This document shows, one piece after another, positions 44,363 through 52,271 of a stretch of DNA of 64,000 nt. Numbering within the stretch: position 1 is the first letter of the stretch; every line of letters begins with the position of its first letter. Location of the stretch: NCBI RefSeq assembly GCF_003287285.1, contig NZ_QMIG01000025.1, forward strand, positions 1 to 64,000, written 5' to 3'. A program made the translations under genes and the position numbers. The DNA comes from Phytoactinopolyspora halophila. Lineage in GTDB: Bacteria > Actinomycetota > Actinomycetes > Jiangellales > Jiangellaceae. Under the pieces are notes generated by a model. The model was not told the DNA's origin, searched no databases, and worked only from the letters and a program-made list of their open reading frames with translations.

Positions 44363-45280
44363 TCAGCGTCCGGAGAGATAGTCGAGCGCCCGAGCGGTGT
44401 CGGCGCGCACGCCGGCCTCGTGTTCGGGAACGAGTGGCCCGCGTGGTGGGCGGGTAGGCCCACCATAGCTCTGTCCGCCGATGTCGATGACGAGCTTGAT
44501 GGCCTGGACGAACTCGGTTCGCGAATCCCACCGGAAGACGGGCACGAGGTGCCGGTAGAGCTCTCGCGCCTCGTCGATCCGCCCGGCGACGACGAGGTCG
44601 TAGATCTCGACGGCTTCCTTGGGAAAGGCGTTCGGAAAGCCAGCGAACCAGCCCACGGCGCCGTCGACGAGTGCTTCGAACAGGAGGTCGTCGGCGCCGG
44701 CGACGACGGCGATGTCGGCGTGCTCCTTGATTTCGAGCACCCGCCGCGCGTCACACGAGAACTCCTTGACCGCGACCACCTCGGGGATCTTCGCGAGCTC
44801 GCCGAGCACCTGCGGCGTGAGGTCGACCTTCGTGTCGATCGGGTTGTTGTACGCCATGATCGGAAGGCCCACCTCGGCCACTCGCCGGTAGTGCTCGATC
44901 ACCTCGGTATCGTTCGCGCGATACAGCGTCGGGGGCAAGAGCAGGACGGCGTCGGCCCCATCTTCCTTGGCATACTCGGCCCAGATCTGGGCCTGGTGCC
45001 AGCCGGCGGCGTGCACGCCTGCGACGACGACCCCGCGATCACCGACGGTGTCGACCGCTACCTGGATGACCTTGCGCCGTTCGTCTTCCGTCAGCGACGA
45101 GTACTCGCCCAGCGATCCGTTCGGCCCCACGCCGTGGCAGCCGTTCTCGATGAGCCAGTCGCAGTGCGCGGCGAAGCGCTCGTAGTCGACGGCGAGCCCG
45201 GCCGGAGCGGAGGGGTCCTCGGTGAAGGCCAGGGTAGTGGCGACGATGACTCCGGCGGGGTCGAACGATGTGGTGCTCAC
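44363..45280 (-). CDS. DapA-family lyase, probable pyrroline-4-hydroxy-2-carboxylate deaminase
   Basis: This 305-residue class I aldolase-like protein has GPNGSLGEYSSLTEDERRKV, the Tyr-containing LPIMAYNNP and the Schiff-base lysine in VVAVKEFSCDARR. The residues match the DapA superfamily. Between an epimerase and a D-amino-acid dehydrogenase complex, its best role is deamination of pyrroline-4-hydroxy-2-carboxylate to 2-oxoglutarate semialdehyde. The semialdehyde dehydrogenase that would finish the pathway is not in the window. GTG 45280 is supported by AAAGGA upstream and overlaps the stop of the preceding gene. Confidence 0.85.
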   Translation of the reverse strand: MSTTSFDPAGVIVATTLAFTEDPSAPAGLAVDYERFAAHCDWLIENGCHGVGPNGSLGEYSSLTEDERRKVIQVAVDTVGDRGVVVAGVHAAGWHQAQIWAEYAKEDGADAVLLLPPTLYRANDTEVIEHYRRVAEVGLPIMAYNNPIDTKVDLTPQVLGELAKIPEVVAVKEFSCDARRVLEIKEHADIAVVAGADDLLFEALVDGAVGWFAGFPNAFPKEAVEIYDLVVAGRIDEARELYRHLVPVFRWDSRTEFVQAIKLVIDIGGQSYGGPTRPPRGPLVPEHEAGVRADTARALDYLSGR

Positions 45281-46812
45281 GCAGATTCCTTTCGATCGTT
45301 GTCCTTCGGATGGTCTGCCAGCTCGGCCAGCCGCAGCGGGAAAGCCAGGGGCCGGTGGTCGAACGTGGCGTTGTCGTTGCGGTGCGCGTGCGGCGCGTGC
45401 TGGCGCAGGAGGGCGTCGACGGTGCGCCCGCACATCCGTCCCTGGCAGATGCCCAGCCCGGCGCGGGTGGACAGTTTCAGCGAACGCAGGCTGGTCGAGG
45501 CTGTCGCGGCGGCCGTGTCGCGCAGCGGCCCGTGACGGACCTCCTCGCATCGGCAGATGACGGTGTCGTCGTCGAGCCAGCTGGACCAGCCCGGCCGGAT
45601 GCCATGCGCGGCCTCGATCCGGCGCGCGATGTCGCGATGCACGCCGCGGGCCACCCGGGCCGCTCGCACGGGCGACGTGCCCGTATCCCCGCCGGCGGCA
45701 TGGTGACCGGCGATGCTGCCTTCGGCCATGGCCAGCTCGACACCGCCGATACCGGTGATCTCACCGGCCGCGTACACCCCGGGTTCGCTCGTGCGCTGGG
45801 CGTCATCGACGGCCACGAACGAATCGCCGGTCAGAACGCAACCGGCGGCCACGGCCAGTTCGAGGCGTGGAGTGAATCCGTGCCCGGCACATACCGCGTC
45901 GACGGGTATTCGCCGCTCCGTGCCCGGAATCGGGCGCCAGTCCCGGTCGAGCTTCGCGACCGTGACGGCGGTGACGGCATCGGTGCCGTGCGCACGTATC
46001 ACCGCCGTGCCGGTGCGGTAGGGGATCCGGTGCCGGAGTTGCCCTGCTGCGTATCCGGCGAGCTCGGCGCCCTTCTTCCCGGCACGGGCGAGCCGCCACG
46101 GCCGGGACAGCCATCCGGCGGCGAGGGTGCGTGCCCGGGATGCCTCGAACACGCCGACGACGGTGGTGCCGGTCTGGACCAGCGATGCGGCCACGGGCAG
46201 CAGGAACGGGCCGGCGCCGGCGACGGCGACGCGTTCGCCGACCGTCACTCTCTCGCCCTTGGCCAGTGCCTGCGCGGCTCCGGGGGTGAAGACGCCCGGG
46301 AGGTCCCAGCCGGGAAACGGCAGGGTCCGATCGTGCGCACCCGTGGCGAGAACCAGCGCGTCCGGGGTCAGGGTGATCCGTTCCCGGTCGGTCCCGTCTA
46401 CCGGACCGGCGAGCGCGTGCACGACGTGGCCACCACGATCGTCGTGTTCGGCCGGCTCGGCGTCTGGGCGTCCCGTGTCTCGGTTTCCGGCGTCTGGACG
46501 TGCGGCGTCTGGGCGTGCGGCGTCTGGGCGTCCGGTGGTTTCCCCGCGTTCGATGGCCCACACCTGGGCACCGCGGACGATGCGGCAGCCGGGATCGTCG
46601 TCGAGATCGCTACGCAGCGCCGTGAAGGTGGCCCAGCCGTGGTGCAGGAGGTCTTCGCGCCCGGCGGACAGCGACGCGGGCAGGTGCCGCCAGTACTGGC
46701 CGCCGACGTCGTCGGCGGCGTCGAGGAGGGTCACGGATGCGCCCCGGGCGCGCGCTGCCCGGGCGGCGGCGAGACCGGCCGGACCGGCACCGATGATCAA
46801 TATCTCACGCAC
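45277..46812 (-). CDS. FAD-dependent oxidoreductase with BFD-type Cys cluster (HcnB/SoxA-like subunit)
   Basis: The 511-residue protein has an FAD-binding Rossmann motif at the N-terminus (ILIIGAGPAGLAAARAARAR), a second nucleotide domain (VAVAGAGPFLLPVAASL), and a C-terminal 2Fe-2S BFD-like domain with Cys in VICRCEEV and GICQGRMCG. It is the large subunit of heteromeric D-hydroxyproline dehydrogenases. Residues about 95-125 include an in-frame tandem of PDAAR-type repeats encoded by 15-bp units (46459-46533), absent from typical relatives. GTG 46812 starts inside the end of the ferredoxin-like gene. Confidence 0.87.
   Translation of the reverse strand: MREILIIGAGPAGLAAARAARARGASVTLLDAADDVGGQYWRHLPASLSAGREDLLHHGWATFTALRSDLDDDPGCRIVRGAQVWAIERGETTGRPDAARPDAARPDAGNRDTGRPDAEPAEHDDRGGHVVHALAGPVDGTDRERITLTPDALVLATGAHDRTLPFPGWDLPGVFTPGAAQALAKGERVTVGERVAVAGAGPFLLPVAASLVQTGTTVVGVFEASRARTLAAGWLSRPWRLARAGKKGAELAGYAAGQLRHRIPYRTGTAVIRAHGTDAVTAVTVAKLDRDWRPIPGTERRIPVDAVCAGHGFTPRLELAVAAGCVLTGDSFVAVDDAQRTSEPGVYAAGEITGIGGVELAMAEGSIAGHHAAGGDTGTSPVRAARVARGVHRDIARRIEAAHGIRPGWSSWLDDDTVICRCEEVRHGPLRDTAAATASTSLRSLKLSTRAGLGICQGRMCGRTVDALLRQHAPHAHRNDNATFDHRPLAFPLRLAELADHPKDNDRKESA
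46459..46533. repeat. 15-bp tandem repeat inside the FAD subunit gene
   Basis: Five 15-bp units, consensus GGCGTCTGGGCGTCC, lie in frame in the FAD subunit gene. The second unit is degenerate. It encodes a Pro/Asp/Ala-rich loop likely exposed on the surface. Confidence 0.7.
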
Positions 46813-47251
46813 CGCTGCCTCCCTCCCGAAGCGGGGAATCGGGCCCGGACGGGTGCGGGGGCTCCGGTGCCGATCGATGGGCGGGTTCGGACGCGGACTC
46901 GGCTGCGGACTCGGGCGCGGGCGCGCGCGGCGGACGGGGCAGCGGATCGTGCTGGGTGACGACGACGTCGCCATCGACCGCACGGCGCTGGCAGGTGCGA
47001 ACGTCGCGCTGGCCGTTCACGGTGGCCAGGCAGTCGAAGCAGACGCCGATCCCGCAGAACGCCCCACGCGGCGCGCCGCTGCCCGAGCTGTACCGCCAGG
47101 ACAACAGGCCCGCGGCGAGCATGACGCCGGCGATGGTCTGCCCGGCGCGCCCGGGATACTCCGTCTCGTCCACGCTGATCCGGATGCTCGTGCCCGGATC
47201 GGGGCGGATCGGATCCTGCGACGGTGGCACGGGAAACGGGGGCACGGTCAC
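46805..47251 (-). CDS. 2Fe-2S ferredoxin-like subunit (HcnA-like)
   Basis: This 148-residue protein has the small plant-type 2Fe-2S domain CGIGVCFDCLATVNG with a further Cys in VRTCQ, in residues 20-105. The last 45 residues are Pro/Ala/Ser-rich without motif. It belongs to the three-part D-amino-acid/hydroxyproline dehydrogenase together with the flanking FAD proteins. GTG 47251 forms a GTGA overlap with the upstream stop codon. Confidence 0.85.
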   Translation of the reverse strand: MTVPPFPVPPSQDPIRPDPGTSIRISVDETEYPGRAGQTIAGVMLAAGLLSWRYSSGSGAPRGAFCGIGVCFDCLATVNGQRDVRTCQRRAVDGDVVVTQHDPLPRPPRAPAPESAAESASEPAHRSAPEPPHPSGPDSPLREGGSGA

Positions 47252-48477
47252 ATCACCTCCTGGAGGTGCTCGGCGAGGCTGGGACGGGCGGGGGAGAAGG
47301 GGAGCGCATCGATGGCCGGCTCGGTGCCGGTCATCAGGTCCCGCAAGAGCGCGGCGGTGGCCACGGACAGCCCGATACCCGCGCCCTCGTGCCCGGTCGC
47401 GTGCCAGAGGCCGGGCAGCCGGGGGTCCGCGCCGATGAGCGGCAGGTGGTCCGGCACGAACGGCCGGAAGCCGCCGTAGCACCGCATCGCCGGAGTGTCC
47501 GCCAGGAAGGGAAAGACGTTGGCGGCCTTCGCGGCGATCTCGCGCAGCACGGCGACCCGAAGCCGATCGTCGAAGCCGATCCGCTGCCGCGACGAGCCGA
47601 TCAGCACGGTTCCGGCGGCCGTGCTCTCGATGACGCTGGAGGTCTGCAAGGCGGCGTCGCCGGAACCGACGGCGTCGACGTAATCGGCGTCGTACACCTT
47701 GTGAAAGATCCGGGGCCGCATGCGGCTGGTCACCAGGACGACGCCGCGGCGTGGCTGTACCGGCACCGGTGCGCCGAGCCGCGCGGTCAGCTCCGCCGAC
47801 CACGGGCCGGCAGCGGTCACGACGGCGTCCGCGTGCAGGTCCCCTGCCGTCGTGCGAACGCCGCTCAGCCGGCCGTCCGCACCGCGCAGGCCGCCTGTGA
47901 CCTCGGTACCCTCCAGCACGCTCGCACCGGATCGCCGCGCCGAGGCCAGCAGCGCCTCGGTGGCGATGACCGGCTGCACCTGCGCGTCCTCGGGATAGTA
48001 GACGGCCGCGGTCGCCGAGGGGGTGAGATCCGGCTCCAATTCCCGGGCCTCGTCGAGGGTGACCGGCCGGGCATCCACGCCCGCGGCGACCTGCGTGGCC
48101 GCGAAATCACGCAGGGGCTCGATCCCGGCGTCGGTGGTCGCGACCACCAGCCCGCCCTTGCGGTCGAACTCGATGGACGGGAACGCCGCACCGGAGCCTG
48201 CACGATGCCCGCCGCCGAGCCCGTCGGCGGGTATCGTGCCGCCGAGCTCGTCGGCGAGCTCGCGCGCGACCTGCGGCCACAAGCGCGCGGAGTACTGGGC
48301 CAGGACGAGTTCGGGGCCCGGCTCCTTGTCGGACACCAGCACGTTGCCCTCGCCGGATGCCGACGTCGCGCTGGCCGCCGCGCCGCGCTCGATCACCGTG
48401 ACGGCGATGCCCGATCGGGTGAGCTCGCGTGCGACCGCCGCACCGATGATTCCTGCCCCGATGACGATGACGTCCAT
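47248..48477 (-). CDS. DadA-like FAD-dependent D-amino-acid (D-hydroxyproline) dehydrogenase
   Basis: The 409-residue flavoprotein begins MDVIVIGAGIIGAAVARELT, a dinucleotide-binding motif, and continues with the DAO-family ends CYGGFRPFVPDHLPLIG and GLWHATGHEGAGIGLSVATA. It is the catalytic subunit that would oxidise cis-4-hydroxy-D-proline, passing electrons through the 2Fe-2S and HcnB-like subunits. ATG 48477 is preferred to the in-frame start 33 bases upstream because conservation begins there; AAGG lies 11 bases upstream. Confidence 0.88.
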   Translation of the reverse strand: MDVIVIGAGIIGAAVARELTRSGIAVTVIERGAAASATSASGEGNVLVSDKEPGPELVLAQYSARLWPQVARELADELGGTIPADGLGGGHRAGSGAAFPSIEFDRKGGLVVATTDAGIEPLRDFAATQVAAGVDARPVTLDEARELEPDLTPSATAAVYYPEDAQVQPVIATEALLASARRSGASVLEGTEVTGGLRGADGRLSGVRTTAGDLHADAVVTAAGPWSAELTARLGAPVPVQPRRGVVLVTSRMRPRIFHKVYDADYVDAVGSGDAALQTSSVIESTAAGTVLIGSSRQRIGFDDRLRVAVLREIAAKAANVFPFLADTPAMRCYGGFRPFVPDHLPLIGADPRLPGLWHATGHEGAGIGLSVATAALLRDLMTGTEPAIDALPFSPARPSLAEHLQEVM

Positions 48478-48481
48478 GGTG

Positions 48482-49471
48482 TTATCGCCTTCTGTTTCCG
48501 GCTGCGGCAAGGGCCACCGCGGCGAGGATGATGACGCCGGTGACCAGGTTCTTCAATTGTGGGTTCACATTCATGATGTCGAATCCGTTGCCGATGAGGG
48601 CGATGAGGTAGACACCGGCCACCGAGCGCCAGACGGCTCCCACACCGCCGTAGATGCTTGTCCCGCCGAGAATGATCGCGGCGATGGCTTCGAGTTCCAT
48701 CCCGAGCCCCGCCTGGGGCTGGCCGGAAGCGATGCGCGAGACGCTGATGGCGGCCGCGAGCCCGGCGGCGAGACCGCTGAGCGCGAAGACCGAGATGCGT
48801 ATCCGCGACACGCGGATGCCGGACAGCTCCGCGGCGCTGGAATTGCCGCCGACGGCGAACACGTGCCGGCCGAAGATGGTGCGCTTGAGCACGAACCAGA
48901 GTGCGGCGATGAAGGTCGCGAGAAGGATCACCGCGAGGAAGACACCACCGACCCGTTGCCGGCCAAGGTCGGTGAAGCCGGGAACGGTGACCGTGATGAG
49001 CGAGCCACCCGTGATGAGCACGGCTATCGCGCTGAACACCAGGCTGGTGGCGAGCGTGGCGAGGAACGAGTGGACCTTCAGCGTGGTAACGGCGATGCCG
49101 TTGAACAGGCCGAGGACGAGACCGATCAGGGGCGCGGAGACGAGACCGAGCCAGGGGTTGCCGGTGGCGACCGTGATGGCTGCCGCGGACACCCCGCCGA
49201 CGGCGAACATCGCGCCGGTGGACAGGTCGAAGTTGCCGGAGATGATCACGAAGGTACCGGCAGTGGCGATCATGGCCAGCGGGGCGCTCTGGTTCGCGAC
49301 GTTCATCAGGTTCGCGAACGTGAAGAACGACGGCGAGACCAGCGCGAGCACGACGAGGATGGCTCCGAGCAGGATGAGCACCGCGTAGTCGCGCATGACG
49401 TACAGCGTGCGGGTGGTGGTCGCCGTCCGCTGCGCCGGCGCGGGTTCCGCGGACACCAGGTCAGTAGTCAT
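48482..49471 (-). CDS. ABC transporter permease (RbsC-like)
   Basis: This is a 329-residue permease with about nine hydrophobic segments. It shows the CUT2/ribose-type signatures GNFDLSTGAMFAVGG, VGGNSSAAELSGIRVSRIRI and GLGMELEAIAAIILGGTSIYGG. It overlaps the ATPase stop by ATGA. No other permease is nearby, so it likely forms a homodimer as in RbsC. Its operon partners suggest uptake of hydroxyproline or a related compound, unusual for a family better known for pentoses. Confidence 0.9.
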   Translation of the reverse strand: MTTDLVSAEPAPAQRTATTTRTLYVMRDYAVLILLGAILVVLALVSPSFFTFANLMNVANQSAPLAMIATAGTFVIISGNFDLSTGAMFAVGGVSAAAITVATGNPWLGLVSAPLIGLVLGLFNGIAVTTLKVHSFLATLATSLVFSAIAVLITGGSLITVTVPGFTDLGRQRVGGVFLAVILLATFIAALWFVLKRTIFGRHVFAVGGNSSAAELSGIRVSRIRISVFALSGLAAGLAAAISVSRIASGQPQAGLGMELEAIAAIILGGTSIYGGVGAVWRSVAGVYLIALIGNGFDIMNVNPQLKNLVTGVIILAAVALAAAGNRRR

Positions 49472-50994
49472 GCGGGCTGCTCCTTGCGTTCCTGGATCGA
49501 GAAGAGGCGGAAGAGCACGTCGTCGATGGGGGTGCGCTCCGGATCGACCTCGCCGCGCGTACACCCGTCGCTCACCAGGCAGGCGCGGTGCGCCAGTCCC
49601 AGCACTTCTTCGTGCTCGCTGGAGATGAGGAGGACCGCGACGCCACGGCGGGCGAGCTCGGCGATCGCCTCGTAGATCGTGTACTTGGCCCCGATGTCGA
49701 CCCCGCGCGTCGGCTCGTCGAGGATGACCAGGCGCGGGTCACCGAGCAGCCACTTGGACAGCAGCGCCTTTTGCTGGTTACCACCGGAGAAGCTCCCGAT
49801 GGGCAGTTCGATCGCGGGCGGCCGCATGTCGAGCGAGCGGACCATGTGCGTCACGGCGGCCTTCTCCGCGCGGGACGTGAGCACACCCATGCGGGCGAAC
49901 CGGCGCAACGTGGCGAGCGAGACGTTCTCGCGGACCGAGCGTTCGAGTACCAGGCCCTGGCCGTGGCGGTCTTCGGGGATGAAGGCGACCCGGCGCTGGA
50001 TCGTGTTCTTCGGTTTGGCCGAGGTCAGCGGCTCGCCGTCAAGTACCACGGATCCGCGCGTGACGCGGTCCGCCCCGAAGATCGCGCGGGCGATCTCCGT
50101 GCGGCCACTTCCGACGAGGCCGAGCAGGCCGACGATCTCTCCGGCCCGGACGCACAGCGAGGCGTCGCGGACCCCGTTGGTGCTGGCCATGTCGGTGACC
50201 TCGAGGACCGGCGCGGCATCCGGCGCGACGGCTGGTGGCCGTTCGGGAAAGGTCGATTCGAGTTGCCGGCCGAGCATGGCCTCCACGACGGTGCGCTTCG
50301 TCTCGCCGGCTACCGGCCCCGAGCGGACGAGGCGACCATCGCGCAAGATCGAGATGGTGTCGCTGACCTCGAAGACGGCGTCGAGGAAGTGCGAGACGTA
50401 GACCACCGTGCATCCCTGCTGTTTGAGCTTCCAGATGAGCTCGTGCAGCCGGGCCGTCTCGTCCGACGTGAGCGACGATGTGGGCTCGTCCATGACGATG
50501 ACGCGGGCCTCGCGGGCCAGCGCTCGCAGGATCTCGACCTTTTGCTGGTCGGCGAGGCGCAGGTCGGCCACCCGGGCACGGGGCGGCAGGCCGAAGCCGG
50601 CTTGCTGCTCCAGGCGGGCGAAGCGTTCGCCCAGATCGGGCCGTAGAACCCCCAGGTGATGGTGTTCCACGCCGAGGAAGACGTTCTCCTCGACGGTGAG
50701 TTCGGGCACCAGCGACAGTTCCTGGGCGATCATGGCGATGCCGCAGCGTTGGGCGCGGAGCGGATCCCAGCGCTCCACGTCGCGCCCGTCGACGCGGAGA
50801 CGTCCGGAATCTGCCGTGTACAGCCCGGTGACGATCTTCCCGAGGGTGGATTTCCCGGCACCGTTTTCGCCGACGAAGGCGTGTACCTCGCCGCGTTCGA
50901 GAGACACGCCGACGCCGGAGAGCGCCTGCGTGCCACCGAAGCGTTTGCAGATGTCGCGGGTCTCGACGACCGGATGGCGTTTCTCCTCGGCCAC
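49468..50994 (-). CDS. ABC transporter ATPase, tandem-domain (RbsA/MglA-like)
   Basis: The 508-residue protein has two ABC domains. The first has Walker A GENGAGKST, the unusual signature LRLADQQKVEI in place of LSGGQ, and VIVMDEPTSSLT. The second, less active half has GLVGSGRTEIARAIFGADRV, IGSFSGGNQQKALLSKWL and LVILDEPTRGVDIGAK. This is the CUT2 arrangement. GTG 50994 follows GGGGAGACGGAC; the ATG at 51024 would overlap the binding-protein gene. Confidence 0.93.
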   Translation of the reverse strand: MAEEKRHPVVETRDICKRFGGTQALSGVGVSLERGEVHAFVGENGAGKSTLGKIVTGLYTADSGRLRVDGRDVERWDPLRAQRCGIAMIAQELSLVPELTVEENVFLGVEHHHLGVLRPDLGERFARLEQQAGFGLPPRARVADLRLADQQKVEILRALAREARVIVMDEPTSSLTSDETARLHELIWKLKQQGCTVVYVSHFLDAVFEVSDTISILRDGRLVRSGPVAGETKRTVVEAMLGRQLESTFPERPPAVAPDAAPVLEVTDMASTNGVRDASLCVRAGEIVGLLGLVGSGRTEIARAIFGADRVTRGSVVLDGEPLTSAKPKNTIQRRVAFIPEDRHGQGLVLERSVRENVSLATLRRFARMGVLTSRAEKAAVTHMVRSLDMRPPAIELPIGSFSGGNQQKALLSKWLLGDPRLVILDEPTRGVDIGAKYTIYEAIAELARRGVAVLLISSEHEEVLGLAHRACLVSDGCTRGEVDPERTPIDDVLFRLFSIQERKEQPA

Positions 50995-51011
50995 GTCCGT
51001 CTCCCCGGGTC

Positions 51012-52088
51012 TCAGCCGTTCCATTCGCCCGTGAAGTCGGGATGCTCGTCCAAGATCTCCTTGGTCACGTACGGTTCGATGTCGCCGACGGCGTCGGCGT
51101 CGACCCAGGTCTCGACGTCGTCACCGGTCATGGCGGCGTGAAGCTGTTCGAACGCGGCCGCTCCCATGCTGACCGGGAAGTTGACGTAGTCGGCCTGCCA
51201 GGTTCCCTCGCGCACCGCCGTGATGGCGTCCTCGGTGCCGCCACCGCCGGTGAGGTAGACCTCCGAGGGATCGATCCCGGCGTTCTCCAGCGCGATCTGC
51301 GCACCGGAGGTCTGCTGGTCCGCGTTGGACAGGATGACGTCGACGTCCTGGTTGGACTGGAGCACGTTGGAGATGGCGGTGAGCGACTCGTCGCGATCGT
51401 ACTGGCCTTCGGCCGTGGCAACGATCTCGATGTTGTCTTCGGGTTCGAGCACCTCTCGGTACGCCTCCTCGCGGGCGACATCCAGGGGTGAGCTCAGCTG
51501 GCCGACGAGGAGCACGACCCGGCACGGATCGATGCCGGTGCAGTGCTCGGCGACGGCTTCGGCCTGCCGGGCAGCGGCCTCGGCTGGCGGCACCGCAACG
51601 GTGGAGACGACGCCCTCGACCTGGGGTTCCATCTCGTTGATGTCGGGGCCGATGGGATTGAGCACGGTGACCACGGGGATGTCGTTGGCGAGCGGGAACG
51701 CCGCGGCGAGGCTGGGCCCGTCGTGCGGGACGACGATCACGCCGTCGTACTCCCCGGATGTGGAGGCGTTCTGCATCTGGGAGAGCTGCGTGTTGGCGTC
51801 GAACTGGCCGTCGAGAAGCTGTACCTCGACGTCCGCGTCATGCTCGTCGATCGCCTGCTGGACGCCCTCGTGAACGGCCTGGTTGTAACCGTTCTGGCTG
51901 GACGCGGCCAGGACCGCGACGCGCAGCCCGCCGTCTCCGTCCCCGTCGGCGCTGGCGCATCCGGCGAGGACGAGGGCGATGGTGGCGGTGGCGAGGCCGG
52001 CTCGGGTGGGTATTGGACGGGCGGGACGTGCTCCGGCGGGACGTGAACGGGAGGGGAGTGCTCGGATGGGAAGCGAACGCCGGTGCAT
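51012..52088 (-). CDS. ABC transporter substrate-binding lipoprotein (RbsB-like)
   Basis: The 358-residue protein has an N-terminal basic region, a hydrophobic segment and the lipobox LVLAGCAS, then a two-lobe type I periplasmic-binding fold (LRVAVLAASSQNGYNQAV, GVIVVPHDGPSLAAA, DVILSNADQQTSGAQIAL). ATG 52088 follows GGAGG at the right distance. It is the first gene of the eight-gene leftward operon and lies opposite the hydantoinase-like operon across a shared control region. Confidence 0.9.
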   Translation of the reverse strand: MHRRSLPIRALPSRSRPAGARPARPIPTRAGLATATIALVLAGCASADGDGDGGLRVAVLAASSQNGYNQAVHEGVQQAIDEHDADVEVQLLDGQFDANTQLSQMQNASTSGEYDGVIVVPHDGPSLAAAFPLANDIPVVTVLNPIGPDINEMEPQVEGVVSTVAVPPAEAAARQAEAVAEHCTGIDPCRVVLLVGQLSSPLDVAREEAYREVLEPEDNIEIVATAEGQYDRDESLTAISNVLQSNQDVDVILSNADQQTSGAQIALENAGIDPSEVYLTGGGGTEDAITAVREGTWQADYVNFPVSMGAAAFEQLHAAMTGDDVETWVDADAVGDIEPYVTKEILDEHPDFTGEWNG

Positions 52089-52135
52089 GGTGAACCTCCG
52101 CGGTTTCGGTGGGTCCGGCTGGCACGATGAATCGG

Positions 52136-52222
52136 AGTAATATGTCACATATCAGATTCTCGTAGCTGGTGACAACGCCATGGTGGTTGTTTGGTCTGCT
52201 ATGTAAAGTGTGACATATTACT
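52136..52222. promoter_or_regulatory. Paired inverted GTAATATGTCAC sites between two divergent catabolic operons
   Basis: The 13-mer AGTAATATGTCAC at 52136-52148 recurs as its exact reverse complement at 52210-52222, with 61 bp between. The left copy also lies in the short palindrome TATGTCACATA (52141-52151). Being set between divergent promoters, they are probable operators for the GntR protein at 57384-58100, whose own upstream region carries a related GTAAT...ATTAC site (58188-58206). Confidence 0.6.
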
Positions 52223-52271
52223 AGCTACCCATGCTTCGGTCGAGCCAGACGGATGAGAGGACGTGGAGCCG